From positions 1 through 12,963 of the forward strand of contig JAJYTL010000061.1 in NCBI GenBank assembly GCA_021793055.1: DNA of 12,963 nt. Reading direction: 5' to 3'. The notes beneath the pieces are model-generated. The model saw only the letters and a program-made list of their open reading frames with translations. It searched no databases and was not told where the DNA came from. Position numbers and translations under genes: made by a program. Below, in pieces: positions 1 through 9,009 of the stretch (position 1 is its first letter; the number at the start of each line of letters is the position of its first letter). The stretch is from Pseudomonadota bacterium. GTDB taxonomy: Bacteria > Pseudomonadota > Alphaproteobacteria > Ferrovibrionales > Ferrovibrionaceae.

Positions 1-1
1 C

Positions 2-898
2 GAAATCGAGGTTTTCGACCGGCGCGTGGTGCGCCGCCACCGGCAGCGCGCGGCGGCGGATTTCGCCACCCACGATTTCCTGTTTCGCGAGGCGGCGGAA
101 CGGCTTGGCGACCGCCTGAGTGACGTCCGGCGAAGTTTTCCGCTGGCCCTCGATCTCGGTTGCCACGACGGGCTGCTGGCGCGCGTGCTGGCGGGCCGGG
201 GTGGCATCGGGAACTGGATTTCCGCCGATCTCGCGCTCGGCCTGGCGCGCCGGGCGAGCGGCTTTCGCGTAGTGGCGGACGCGGAATTCCTGCCGTTCGC
301 GCCCGAAAGCCTCGATCTCGTCGCGAGCGTCCTCAGCCTGCACTGGGTCAACGATCTGCCCGGCGCGCTGTTGCAAATTCAGCGCGCCTTGAAGCCGGAC
401 GGGCTCTTCCTCGCCAGCCTGTTCGGGCTGGACACGCTGGCCGGTCTCCGCCGCGCCTGGCTTGAGGCCGAGGCCGAATGCGAGGGTGGCGCGAGTCCGC
501 ATGTCTCGCCCTTCATCACCGTCGCGGACGCCGGGCGGCTGATGCAGCGGGCGGGATTCGCGCTGCCCGTAGTCGATCGCGATTGGATCGAGGTGTCCTA
601 CGGCGAGGCGCTGAAGCTGATGCGCGATCTGCGCGGCATGGGCGAGAGCAACGCGCTGATCGGGCGGCGCAAGGGGTTCGCCCGGCGCGCCACCTTCGCG
701 CGCATGCTGGAACGTTTCGCCCAACTCTCGCGCGGCGACGATGGCCGCCTCACGGTGCGCTTCGAGATCGTGACCTTGACCGGCTGGCGGCCCCATCCAG
801 AGCAGCAGCAGCCGCTCCGCCCGGGATCGGCGGAGACCCGGCTGGCTGATGCGCTCGGCGTCGCCGAGCACCCCGCTGGAGATAAGGCCGATCCCTAA
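2..898 (+). CDS. SAM-dependent methyltransferase, BioC/NDUFAF5-like (5' partial)
   Basis: Class I SAM-dependent methyltransferase fold. Counting from the GTG at base 26, the glycine-rich SAM loop LDLGCHDG lies at about residues 42-49, an acidic motif II region (VVADAEFLPF) at 82-91, and the motif III-like stretch SLHWVNDLPGALLQIQRALK at 104-123. The frame is open to the window edge, and the codons before the GTG read EIEVFDRR. Together with the following VVRRHRQRAA this matches the conserved N-terminal 'FDR..RR.R.RAA' block of the BioC/NDUFAF5-like group, so the true start is probably outside the window. The later SLFGLDTLAGLRRAW also fits that group. Eukaryotic NDUFAF5 acts in complex I assembly and BioC in biotin synthesis. 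Which role, if either, applies here is not shown by the sequence. The gene converges on mutT, with one small broken gene between them. The family call is firm and the substrate is unknown. Confidence 0.85.
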   Translation, partial: EIEVFDRRVVRRHRQRAAADFATHDFLFREAAERLGDRLSDVRRSFPLALDLGCHDGLLARVLAGRGGIGNWISADLALGLARRASGFRVVADAEFLPFAPESLDLVASVLSLHWVNDLPGALLQIQRALKPDGLFLASLFGLDTLAGLRRAWLEAEAECEGGASPHVSPFITVADAGRLMQRAGFALPVVDRDWIEVSYGEALKLMRDLRGMGESNALIGRRKGFARRATFARMLERFAQLSRGDDGRLTVRFEIVTLTGWRPHPEQQQPLRPGSAETRLADALGVAEHPAGDKADP

Positions 899-943
899 AG
901 CATCAATCGGAAAAGCGGCGCCACTTTAAAAGCGGGTCTACTC

Positions 944-973
944 TATTGGAACCATGCCCGCAGTTATTGGAAC
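944..973. repeat. 9-bp direct repeat (TATTGGAAC) spaced by 21 bp
   Basis: TATTGGAAC occurs at 944-952 and again at 965-973. The 21-base period is two helical turns, so both copies would face the same side of the DNA. The pair lies 19 to 48 bases before the start of the small membrane-protein gene at 992, where a promoter or operator would be expected. I do not recognise a known regulator site. It may be a tandem operator or chance. Confidence 0.4.
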
Positions 974-991
974 AACGCCCCGGGGAAGAGA

Positions 992-1399
992 ATGGATTGG
1001 AGGCTGTTTACCCAACTGCTGGTGACATTTGTGGTCGCCGCCCTTGAATGGTGGGTAGCTCTCTATCTGACCGCCCGACGCGACCTAACAAATGAACGCC
1101 GTTAGCTGCGGATCGCATATCTGCTGGAAGCGTATCGGCGTTGGGAATCGGCGGCAAACCGGCCGAACATGGCGCCCGAATTGCGCCGTGCGTTTGAAGA
1201 CGCCGGCGCAGACATCCAACTACTTGGAAACCAGGAACAGGCGCAGGTGACTATTAAATACCTCAATCAACACGCCGCCAGGGATCGAGCTCGGATCGAT
1301 GACGTTCTGCGGGTCTTGCGTAAGGATTTGCGACGAGAAATGGGGTTACCCGGCGACGTCGAAAATGGCGCCGTGTTTCGCTTTTCGGACGGCAAATAG
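992..1399 (+). pseudogene. Small membrane-anchored hypothetical protein gene with one in-frame TAG
   Basis: The ATG at 992 is preceded by a good ribosome site (GGGGAAGAG, 983-990). It opens a 37-codon frame beginning MDWRLFTQLLVTFVVAALEW, with one hydrophobic segment at about residues 8-27 followed by the basic, cytoplasmic-looking ARRDLTNERR. A TAG at 1103-1105 interrupts it. The same frame then continues without shift for 97 sense codons (LRIAYLLEAYRRWESAANRP, then a helical, charged domain ending VFRFSDGK) to the stop at 1397-1399. I recall intact relatives as a family of about 130-residue hypothetical proteins with an N-terminal anchor, usually reading NERR-K/Q-LR across this point. A single base change from AAG or CAG would therefore explain the stop. 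It could be a pseudogene, a sequencing error or, less likely, a readthrough site. The ATG at 1169 inside the second part is not a convincing independent start. Function unknown. Confidence 0.75.
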
Positions 1400-1428
1400 C
1401 GCCGTCACCTGCGCCAAGCTATTGTATT

Positions 1429-1833
1429 CTATAGAAAATCCCGCAGCATGGCGACCAGGGGCTTGTCCGCCGGCGGCATTTCGAGATCCATCAGCTTCTC
1501 GGCCCGCACCCATTTCAGCACCTGGCCTTCCTGGCCCTGGACGATGCCCTGCCAGCGGCGGCAGAGGTAGAGCGGCATCATCAGGTGGAAGTCGTCATAG
1601 GCATGCGAGGCGAAGGTGAAGGGCGCAAGGCAGCTTTCGGTGACGTTGATCGAAAGCTCCTCGCGCAGCTCGCGGATCAGCGCGTCTTCCGGCGTCTCGC
1701 CGGGCTCGATCTTGCCGCCGGGAAATTCCCAAAGGCCGGCCATCGCCTTGCCGGCCGGGCGCTGGGCCACCAGAACGCGCCCGTCGGGGTCGATCAGGGC
1801 CACCGCGGCGACCAGGACAAGCGGCTTGGTCAC
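1429..1833 (-). CDS. mutT: NUDIX hydrolase, MutT-type 8-oxo-dGTP diphosphatase
   Basis: This is a 134-residue protein, the usual MutT length. The Nudix box runs from G40 to I62: G40-x5-E46-x7-R54-E55-L56-x-E58-E59, ending LSI where the usual glycine is replaced by serine. The metal-binding REL.EE core is intact. Upstream, LWEFPGGKIEPGETPEDA closely follows the MutT pattern that hydrolyses 8-oxo-dGTP to prevent A:T to C:G mutation, and the C-terminal MPPADKP.V is also MutT-like. The start is GTG at 1833, because GTG overlaps the argJ TGA by four bases (GTGA). That implies translational coupling and co-transcription with argJ. The frame stays open further upstream, but that part is antisense-shifted argJ sequence and is not part of this gene. 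The sanitising role is inferred from family similarity; a different nucleotide substrate is possible. Confidence 0.88.
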   Translation of the reverse strand: MTKPLVLVAAVALIDPDGRVLVAQRPAGKAMAGLWEFPGGKIEPGETPEDALIRELREELSINVTESCLAPFTFASHAYDDFHLMMPLYLCRRWQGIVQGQEGQVLKWVRAEKLMDLEMPPADKPLVAMLRDFL

Positions 1834-3068
1834 GAGCGGTAATCGGCGTTGATGTTGATGTAGCCGTGGGTCAGGTCGCAGGTCCATACCCGGGCCTTGC
1901 CGCGGCCGATGCCGACATCGACCGCGATCGCGATCTCGCGGCCCTTGAGATGGGCCGTCGCCTTGGCTTCGTCGTAGCCGGGATGGATGCCGCCTTTGGC
2001 GGTCACCAGCTCGCCGCCGATGCGGATTTCGAGCCGGTCGCGGTCGGCCTGCTCGCCGGCCTTGCCGACCGCCATGGCGATGCGCCCCCAATTGGCGTCG
2101 GAGCCGGCGATCGCCGTCTTGACCAGGGGCGAATTGGCGATGGCGAGCGCGATCCGCCGCGCCGCGCGCCGGCTGGCGGCGCCGCCGACCTCGATGGTAA
2201 CCAGTTTCTCGGCGCCTTCGCCGTCGCGCGCCACCTGCTCGGCGAGATCGGCGAGAAGCTTGGCCAGCGCCTTGCGGAAGGCCCTGAGCTTGGGATCGCC
2301 GGCGTCGCGGATCGCGGCGTGCTTGGCTTGGCCGGTGGCGAAGAGCAGCAGCGTGTCGCTGGTCGAGGTGTCGCCGTCGACCGTCAGGCAGTTGAACGAG
2401 GTCTCGTTGGCGGCGCGCAACAGCCGGTCGAGCACCGCCGCCGGCAGCGCCGCGTCGGTGGCGACGAAGGCAAGGAGTGTCGCCATGTCGGGCGCGATCA
2501 TGCCGGAGCCCTTGGCGATGCCGTTGATGACCACCTTGGCGCCGCCGATCTCGGTTTCGACGCTGGCCCGCTTGGCGAAGGTGTCGGTGGTGAGGATCGC
2601 GGCCGAGGCGGCGTTCCACCCCGCCGCCGCGAGGTCGCGCCCGGCGCGATCGACCTTCGCCACGATCTTTTCATAGGGCAGAAGCTGGCCGATGACCCCG
2701 GTAGAGGCGAGAAGCACCTCGTTCGGCCGGCAGCCTACGGCCTTGGCGGCGGCGGCGGCGATCGCCTGGCAGGCGACCTGGCCGGCCTTGCCGGTGAAGA
2801 CGTTGGCGTTGCCCGCGTTGACCACCAGGGCGCGGGCGCCGCCGCGCGGCAACAGCTTGCGGCACCACTCGACCGGCGCACCCGGCATGCGCGATTGCGT
2901 GAGCAGCCCAGCGGCCTTGGTGCCGCGGGCGAATTCCATCACCACAAGGTCGGGCCGGCCGCGATAGCGCACCGCGCTTTCGAAGCTGGCAAGCCTGACG
3001 CCGGCGATCGGCGGCAGGTCGGGGATCACCTTTGGGGCGAGCGGCGAAACGGGAAGCGCTTTCGACAT
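1830..3068 (-). CDS. argJ: Bifunctional glutamate N-acetyltransferase / amino-acid acetyltransferase ArgJ
   Basis: ArgJ moves the acetyl group from N-acetylornithine to glutamate, recycling it in arginine biosynthesis. Bifunctional forms also use acetyl-CoA. The 412-residue length is typical. The self-cleavage and nucleophile motif KGSGMIAPDMATLLAF is present, with the nucleophilic Thr at residue 197, where the proenzyme splits into alpha and beta chains. The oxyanion-hole motif STGVIG is at 122-127, and the beta chain carries the expected SFNCLTVDGDTSTSD block and the C-terminal INADYRS. The ATG at 3068 follows a purine-rich GAGAGA stretch. The enzyme is cytoplasmic. The gene lies downstream of the parvulin gene on the same strand, beyond a likely terminator, and is coupled to mutT. 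The sequence does not decide whether it is mono- or bifunctional. Confidence 0.95.
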   Translation of the reverse strand: MSKALPVSPLAPKVIPDLPPIAGVRLASFESAVRYRGRPDLVVMEFARGTKAAGLLTQSRMPGAPVEWCRKLLPRGGARALVVNAGNANVFTGKAGQVACQAIAAAAAKAVGCRPNEVLLASTGVIGQLLPYEKIVAKVDRAGRDLAAAGWNAASAAILTTDTFAKRASVETEIGGAKVVINGIAKGSGMIAPDMATLLAFVATDAALPAAVLDRLLRAANETSFNCLTVDGDTSTSDTLLLFATGQAKHAAIRDAGDPKLRAFRKALAKLLADLAEQVARDGEGAEKLVTIEVGGAASRRAARRIALAIANSPLVKTAIAGSDANWGRIAMAVGKAGEQADRDRLEIRIGGELVTAKGGIHPGYDEAKATAHLKGREIAIAVDVGIGRGKARVWTCDLTHGYININADYRS

Positions 3069-3073
3069 CGACT

Positions 3074-3097
3074 ATCTCTCGGGGACAATCTCTCGGG
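3074..3097. repeat. 10-bp direct repeat (ATCTCTCGGG) in the argJ leader
   Basis: ATCTCTCGGG occurs at 3074-3083 and 3088-3097, a 14-base period, directly upstream of the argJ ATG. On the coding strand it reads CCCGAGAGAT twice, giving two purine-rich GAGAGA tracts, the nearer of which probably serves as the ribosome site. It may be a duplicated ribosome site or an operator, and there is no evidence for more. Confidence 0.4.
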
Positions 3098-3127
3098 AAA
3101 ACGGCTGTCGACGAGGAGCTTAGGCAC

Positions 3128-3157
3128 GAAAGCCCGGGCTGTGAAAGCCCGGGCCGT
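3128..3157. repeat. 15-bp tandem repeat, two copies
   Basis: GAAAGCCCGGGCTGT (3128-3142) is followed immediately by GAAAGCCCGGGCCGT (3143-3157), with one mismatch, and a third partial GAAA follows at 3158. Each copy contains the near-palindrome AGCCCGGGCT, so the tandem pair can fold on itself (see the terminator entry). Confidence 0.7.
3129..3154 (-). terminator. Probable intrinsic terminator after the parvulin gene
   Basis: Read on the minus strand, GCCCGGGCT – TTCAC – AGCCCGGGC gives a 9-bp, all but one G:C, stem with a 5-base loop (stem ends 3154 and 3132). It is followed at once by TTT (3131-3129) and then CG. It lies about 80 bases after the parvulin stop and about 60 before the argJ start. 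The short T run makes it a weak-to-moderate terminator. It may instead attenuate rather than stop transcription into argJ. Confidence 0.5.
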
Positions 3158-3234
3158 GAAAACCTTGCCGTCGTAGTCCTCGGGGGAACGCGACCCGGAC
3201 CGCGCGGCGCTTCCGAAAATCCGCCGCGATCCGC

Positions 3235-4095
3235 CTATTTCTTCGGCGTGGCCTTTTCCGGCGCCGCCGACATCGGCGAGCCGTCCTCGTTGTAAAGCTG
3301 GACCTTGGCCGTGCCGCGCAGCTTCTCGACCACCTGGGCGATGACGTTCTGGATCGCTTCCTGGCGGAGCTGCGGCGCCATCTCCTTGAAGGTCGGCACC
3401 GGCTTGGTGCGCCGCGCCTCGACCTCGATCACGTGCCAGCCGAAGGGCGTATGCACCGGGGTCTGGCTAAACTGGCCGGGCTTCAAGGCGAACGCAGCCT
3501 TGGCGAAGCTCGGCACCATCTGGTCCTCGGTGAAGAAGCCGAGCTCGCCGCCGTTGCTGGCCGAGGGGTCGATCGACTTCTCCTTGGCGAGCTTGGCGAA
3601 ATTGGCGCCCTTCTTGAGATCGGCGATGATCGCCTCCGCTTCCGCCTTGGTCTTGACCAGGATATGGCGCGCGCGCACCTCCTCGACCGGCTTCATGGTC
3701 TTGACCTTGGCCTCGTAGAGCGCATGGAGCTTGGCCTCGGTGACCTTACCCTTCAGCTGCCGCTCGATATAGGCGCTTTCCAGCGCCTGCTGGCGGGCCG
3801 CGGCGAGGCGCTGCTTGACCTCGGGGTCTTGCGGAAGCTTTTCCTTTTCGGCCGCCTGGGCGATCAGCTCGCGGTCGACGATCTGGTTCAGGAGCGGCTT
3901 GTAGAGCACCTTGAGCGGCAGGGCGCGGTACTGCTGCGGCAGGCTCTCCATCGCCAGCATCAGGTCCGAACGGTGGATGACGGCGCCGTTTACCCGCGCC
4001 ACGATCGGGTCCTTGGCCGGCGCCTTGGGTGCGGCGAAGGCCGGGGCGATCAAAAGCGACGACAGCGCAAGCGCGCTGAACAGGCGTGCAAACAT
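3235..4095 (-). CDS. Parvulin-type peptidyl-prolyl cis-trans isomerase (PpiC/PrsA-like), periplasmic
   Basis: A 286-residue exported folding factor. It has a signal peptide at residues 1-21 (MFARLFSALALSSLLIAPAFA, probable cleavage AFA|AP), a SurA-like helical N-terminal part at 30-135, and a parvulin domain at about 140-228. The domain shows the expected RARHILVKT start, the GANFAKLAKEKSIDPSA and GGELGFF blocks, and the FGWHVIEVEAR end. The C-terminal tail is lysine-rich and low in complexity. It should catalyse proline isomerisation on exported proteins in the periplasm. The ATG at 4095 is chosen because it begins the signal peptide and follows AAGGAG ten bases upstream; this ribosome site sits in the perfect palindrome AAGGAGCTCCTT (4100-4111). 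The frame stays open far upstream only as an antisense shadow of secA. Divergence from secA fits a link with secretion, although no direct coupling is shown. Confidence 0.92.
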   Translation of the reverse strand: MFARLFSALALSSLLIAPAFAAPKAPAKDPIVARVNGAVIHRSDLMLAMESLPQQYRALPLKVLYKPLLNQIVDRELIAQAAEKEKLPQDPEVKQRLAAARQQALESAYIERQLKGKVTEAKLHALYEAKVKTMKPVEEVRARHILVKTKAEAEAIIADLKKGANFAKLAKEKSIDPSASNGGELGFFTEDQMVPSFAKAAFALKPGQFSQTPVHTPFGWHVIEVEARRTKPVPTFKEMAPQLRQEAIQNVIAQVVEKLRGTAKVQLYNEDGSPMSAAPEKATPKK

Positions 4096-4176
4096 GACGA
4101 AGGAGCTCCTTTGGCCGGGGTGCCCGGCGGACAAGTCAACGCCCTGCCGCACCGGCGGCAGCGACGATCGGGCGGC

Positions 4177-4204
4177 AGCATAAGGCTTTCCGGGCGGCCG
4201 GCAA
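4177..4204 (-). promoter_or_regulatory. Candidate sigma70-type promoter for the parvulin gene
   Basis: On the minus strand, TTGCCG (4204-4199) and TATGCT (4182-4177) are separated by 16 bases and each match four of six consensus positions. They point toward the start at 4095. The leader would be about 75 bases. Predicted by eye only. Confidence 0.35.
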
Positions 4205-4227
4205 AGGCGTTTCTGGCCCGAGCCGCG

Positions 4228-4256
4228 TTGACAGGAGCCGCTTCGCCTCTTATGTG
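4228..4256 (+). promoter_or_regulatory. Candidate sigma70-type promoter for secA
   Basis: A perfect TTGACA -35 box (4228-4233), a 17-base spacer and TATGTG (4251-4256) as the -10 lie about 50 bases before the secA ATG, in the divergent region shared with the parvulin gene. The -10 is weak, but the perfect -35 and ideal spacing support the call. Confidence 0.6.
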
Positions 4257-4305
4257 TCACGTGGACCCGGTCCGGCCGGACGGTCCTTCTCCTCAGGAGT
4301 TCTGA

Positions 4306-7002
<2,697 letters not shown>

Positions 7003-7014
<12 letters not shown>

Positions 7015-7035
7015 TCCGGCCGCCGGATTGGCGGC
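7003..7035 (+). terminator. Overlapping GC-rich inverted repeats at the secA end
   Basis: GGCCGG (7003-7008) and CCGGCC (7016-7021) form a 6-bp stem whose loop contains the secA TGA (7012-7014). An alternative stem GCCGCC (7019-7024) / GGCGGC (7030-7035) shares bases with it. Neither is followed by a T run, so this may be a Rho-assisted end or only mRNA 3' structure. Confidence 0.3.
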
Positions 7036-7274
7036 TTCGCGGACGCCCGGGCGAAAGCCGCCGGTTCTCAGCGTAGGGCCGGGGGTGCGGTCGTGGCCTG
7101 AAGTGGTCCCTGCGCGGAGCCCTCTGTCGGCGGTCCGAAGGCGTAACGCCGACCTTGAGCTGCGGCCCGTGGCTCGGTTGTGGCCCGCTGCAGCAGTTTG
7201 TCGATGCGGGTGTGGGATTCTGGGTTGCGCGACTTTCTGCCTCTCCGGTGTTGGGGAGCAGTAGGCAGCAAGGC
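7036..7274. other. Non-coding stretch between secA and the IS element
   Basis: About 240 bases hold no frame with a ribosome site or recognisable product. A small inverted repeat GGCG-TAA-CGCC is near 7140-7150. The sequence immediately left of 7275 matters because, in this IS family, the bases just outside the tnpB-side end become the guide part of the omega RNA. Confidence 0.5.
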
Positions 7275-7450
7275 CTGACATCCTCTCCGGCCTGAAGGCC
7301 GAAGGTTCCGGGGATACCGATGGGACTCATGCGGCTTTTCTCCGGCTGGTTCCTGCTTCACGGGGCCGCTTGACGCGGTGTTCCTCCACAGGCTTCAACG
7401 CGCTGTCCGCGCGCCGTAGAATGTTGATGGCGGCGTTGGTGTCGGCGTTG
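7275..7450 (-). ncRNA. Candidate omega RNA (reRNA) scaffold of the TnpB element
   Basis: In IS200/IS605 elements the TnpB guide RNA is made from the 3' end of tnpB and the adjacent element end, and the guide is copied from flanking DNA just outside. Here that corresponds to the minus strand from about 7450 to the tip near 7275. The terminal CGGCC-TTCA-GGCCG hairpin (7289-7301) lies near its 3' end and the guide would begin about 7274 and run leftward. The 5' boundary is a guess, and the role is inferred from the family and not shown by conserved RNA structure. Confidence 0.45.
7287..7301. repeat. IS right-end subterminal palindrome
   Basis: CCGGCCTGAAGGCCG contains a 5-bp stem (CGGCC/GGCCG) with a TGAA loop. 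It differs at one base from the copy at 9023-9037 and has the same orientation. Such hairpins are the TnpA recognition structures of this family. Confidence 0.75.
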
Positions 7451-8550
7451 GCGGCATGGCCGCAGGCGACACACACGAAGTCCGCCTGACGCTCCCGGTT
7501 GGCGGCGCTGACATGGCCGCAGACCGGACAGGTCTGACTGGTATAGGCGGCGGGCACTTCGATGAGACGCCCTCCCCGATCCGCCAGTTTGTAGGCCAGC
7601 ATTGCACGGAACATTGACCATCCTTGATCGAGGATGGCCCGGTTGAGCCCCGCCTTCTGCTTGACCCTGCGGCCCGGCTGTTCCACCGAGCCTTTGGCCG
7701 ATGCGGACATGTTCCGCACCTCCAACGCCTCCACAACGACCGTGCCGTGGTTCTGGGCAATTTCGGTGCTGCGTTTATGGAGGAAATCCTTGCGGGCATT
7801 CGCCACCCGCTGCTGTATCTTCGCCACCCGGCGAATGGCTTTGCGCCGATTGGCCGACCCGCGCTTCTTGCGGGCCAAGGCCCGCTGCGCCCGACGGAGA
7901 GCGCGAAGGGCCTTTTTGCCATGGTTGGCCGGTTGGATTGTCGTGCCATCGCTCAAGGCGGCGAATACCGCTACGCCCATGTCGATTCCGACGACCGGCA
8001 GAGCCGAAGATGTTGGCTCCGAAACCTCGCGCTCGCACTGTACGGCGGCAAACCATTGTCCAGCGCGCCGCGACACGGTGATGTTGCAGATATCGCCCGG
8101 CAAGGGCTGCCAGCCGCGTAGGCGCACCCAGCCCAGCTTGGGCAACTTCATTTGGCCGGAGGATTTGCCGGTCCTCTTGACGATGAGCGACACCGGATCG
8201 GGGAAGCGGAAACTGTCGTTGATGCTCTTCTTGCGTGGCGTCGGATAGGCGGCGCGACCGGCGAAGAAGTTCTGATAGGCCCGATCCAGATCCTTGAGCG
8301 CCTGTTGCAGGGCATGGACCGGCGCGGCCTTGATCCAATCAACCTCGGCCCGCAATTCAGTGAGTTCGCGGCATTGACTGGCGAAGGAGATATTACCGCC
8401 GGTAACGGCACGATACTGCCGCCACCAGTCGCGCCGCTGGTCCAAGGCCAGATTGTAGACGAAGCGGCAAGCTCCCGCGATCTGCGCCATCTGAGCGGCT
8501 TGCTCGGGCGTTGGGTAGAGACGGAACAGGACGGCTTTACGAGTGATCAT
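7327..8550 (-). CDS. tnpB: TnpB, RNA-guided RuvC-like endonuclease of an IS200/IS605 element
   Basis: A 407-residue TnpB, an ancestor-type relative of Cas12. Characterised members cut DNA with an omega RNA guide and help the element persist. The N-terminal helical wedge region starts MITRKAVLFRLYPTPEQ. The RuvC catalytic acidic residues are all visible: D190 in VVGIDMGVAVF, E274 in VVVEALEVRNM and D370 in ANADTNAAINI. A zinc ribbon lies between the last two (C341, C344, C360, C363; CPVCGH...CVACGH). The basic C-terminal tail overlaps the expected guide RNA. Length and motifs indicate an intact enzyme. The frame is open upstream to 8769, but that part is antisense to tnpA; the ATG at 8550 begins the family's conserved N-terminus. 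No Shine-Dalgarno sequence precedes it, and the candidate promoter places transcription at or next to this ATG. Confidence 0.93.
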   Translation of the reverse strand: MITRKAVLFRLYPTPEQAAQMAQIAGACRFVYNLALDQRRDWWRQYRAVTGGNISFASQCRELTELRAEVDWIKAAPVHALQQALKDLDRAYQNFFAGRAAYPTPRKKSINDSFRFPDPVSLIVKRTGKSSGQMKLPKLGWVRLRGWQPLPGDICNITVSRRAGQWFAAVQCEREVSEPTSSALPVVGIDMGVAVFAALSDGTTIQPANHGKKALRALRRAQRALARKKRGSANRRKAIRRVAKIQQRVANARKDFLHKRSTEIAQNHGTVVVEALEVRNMSASAKGSVEQPGRRVKQKAGLNRAILDQGWSMFRAMLAYKLADRGGRLIEVPAAYTSQTCPVCGHVSAANRERQADFVCVACGHAANADTNAAINILRRADSALKPVEEHRVKRPREAGTSRRKAA

Positions 8551-8564
8551 GAGGCGAGTATAAC
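8536..8564 (+). promoter_or_regulatory. Candidate tnpA promoter lying inside tnpB
   Basis: TTTACG (8536-8541), a 17-base spacer and TATAAC (8559-8564) point toward tnpA. The expected start site is about 8571, one base before the ATG at 8572. It shares bases 8559-8562 (TATA) with the tnpB promoter on the other strand. Confidence 0.5.
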
Positions 8565-8585
8565 TTGGCCTATGGCCACAGACAA
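8557..8585 (-). promoter_or_regulatory. Candidate tnpB promoter lying inside tnpA
   Basis: On the minus strand, TTGTCT (8585-8580), a 17-base spacer and TATACT (8562-8557) form a good sigma70-type promoter. The expected start site falls at about 8550, the first base of the tnpB ATG. The -35 is within tnpA codons 3-5. The TATA core is shared with the opposed tnpA promoter. Confidence 0.55.
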
Positions 8586-8985
8586 AGACTATCGCCCTGG
8601 GCGGCACTGCGTTTTTGCGATGCATGTTCATTTGGTCTTTGTGACTAAGTATCGTCGCCACGTCTTCACTGCCGCCATGCTCGACGACATGCGGGAAATT
8701 TTTGCATCGGTCTGTTCCGACTTCGAAGCGGAGTTGATGGAAATGGACGGCGAGGATGACCATGTTCACCTGCTGGTGAACTATCCGCCCAAGGTGTCCG
8801 TGTCGGCGCTAGTGAACAGCCTCAAGGGCGTGTCTAGCCGCCTCATGCGCTTGCGCCATCCGGCCTTGGTTCGGCGCTACTGGAAGGGCGTCTTGTGGTC
8901 GCCTTCTTACTTCGCCGCGTCCTGCGGCGGCGCGCCACTTGGCATCATCAAGCAATACATCGAGCAGCAGCACACACCGGATTGA
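8572..8985 (+). CDS. tnpA: TnpA, IS200/IS605-type Y1 HUH single-strand transposase
   Basis: A 137-residue single-domain transposase, the normal size for this family. The metal-binding HUH motif is H64-V-H66 in DHVHLLV. The catalytic tyrosine is Y129 in IIKQYIEQQ, with the helix glutamine Q133 in the expected place. The N-terminal RHCVFAMHVHLVFVTKYRRHVF and the WSPSYFAAS block are also family signatures. TnpA cuts and rejoins single-stranded DNA at the palindromic ends through a phosphotyrosine link, usually on the lagging strand of replication forks. The ATG at 8572 has no ribosome site in the 21-base gap to tnpB. The protein appears complete. Confidence 0.94.
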   Translation: MATDKDYRPGRHCVFAMHVHLVFVTKYRRHVFTAAMLDDMREIFASVCSDFEAELMEMDGEDDHVHLLVNYPPKVSVSALVNSLKGVSSRLMRLRHPALVRRYWKGVLWSPSYFAASCGGAPLGIIKQYIEQQHTPD

Positions 8986-9009
8986 GACCGAAAAACCCGG
9001 ATATAGCGT

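Noticed and set aside
1834..2619. Long N-terminal extension of the MutT frame into argJ
   Set aside because: The extension is Arg-rich out-of-frame argJ sequence. The GTG at 1833 overlapping the argJ stop gives a protein of normal MutT length.
3074..3157. CRISPR-like array
   Set aside because: There are only two direct copies in each of two short repeats, without spacers of regular size and without cas genes.
1866..3176. Plus-strand open frame of over 400 codons opposite argJ
   Set aside because: The translation is Gly/Asp/Arg/Ala-rich with no family features and no ribosome site. ArgJ on the other strand explains the region completely.
7036..7274. Possible transposase remnant between secA and the IS
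   Set aside because: None of the six frames gives a motif I can assign. A fragment resembling known transposases could not be supported.
8551..8769. N-terminal extension of TnpB to 8769
   Set aside because: It is antisense to tnpA, and the TnpB family N-terminus begins at the ATG at 8550.
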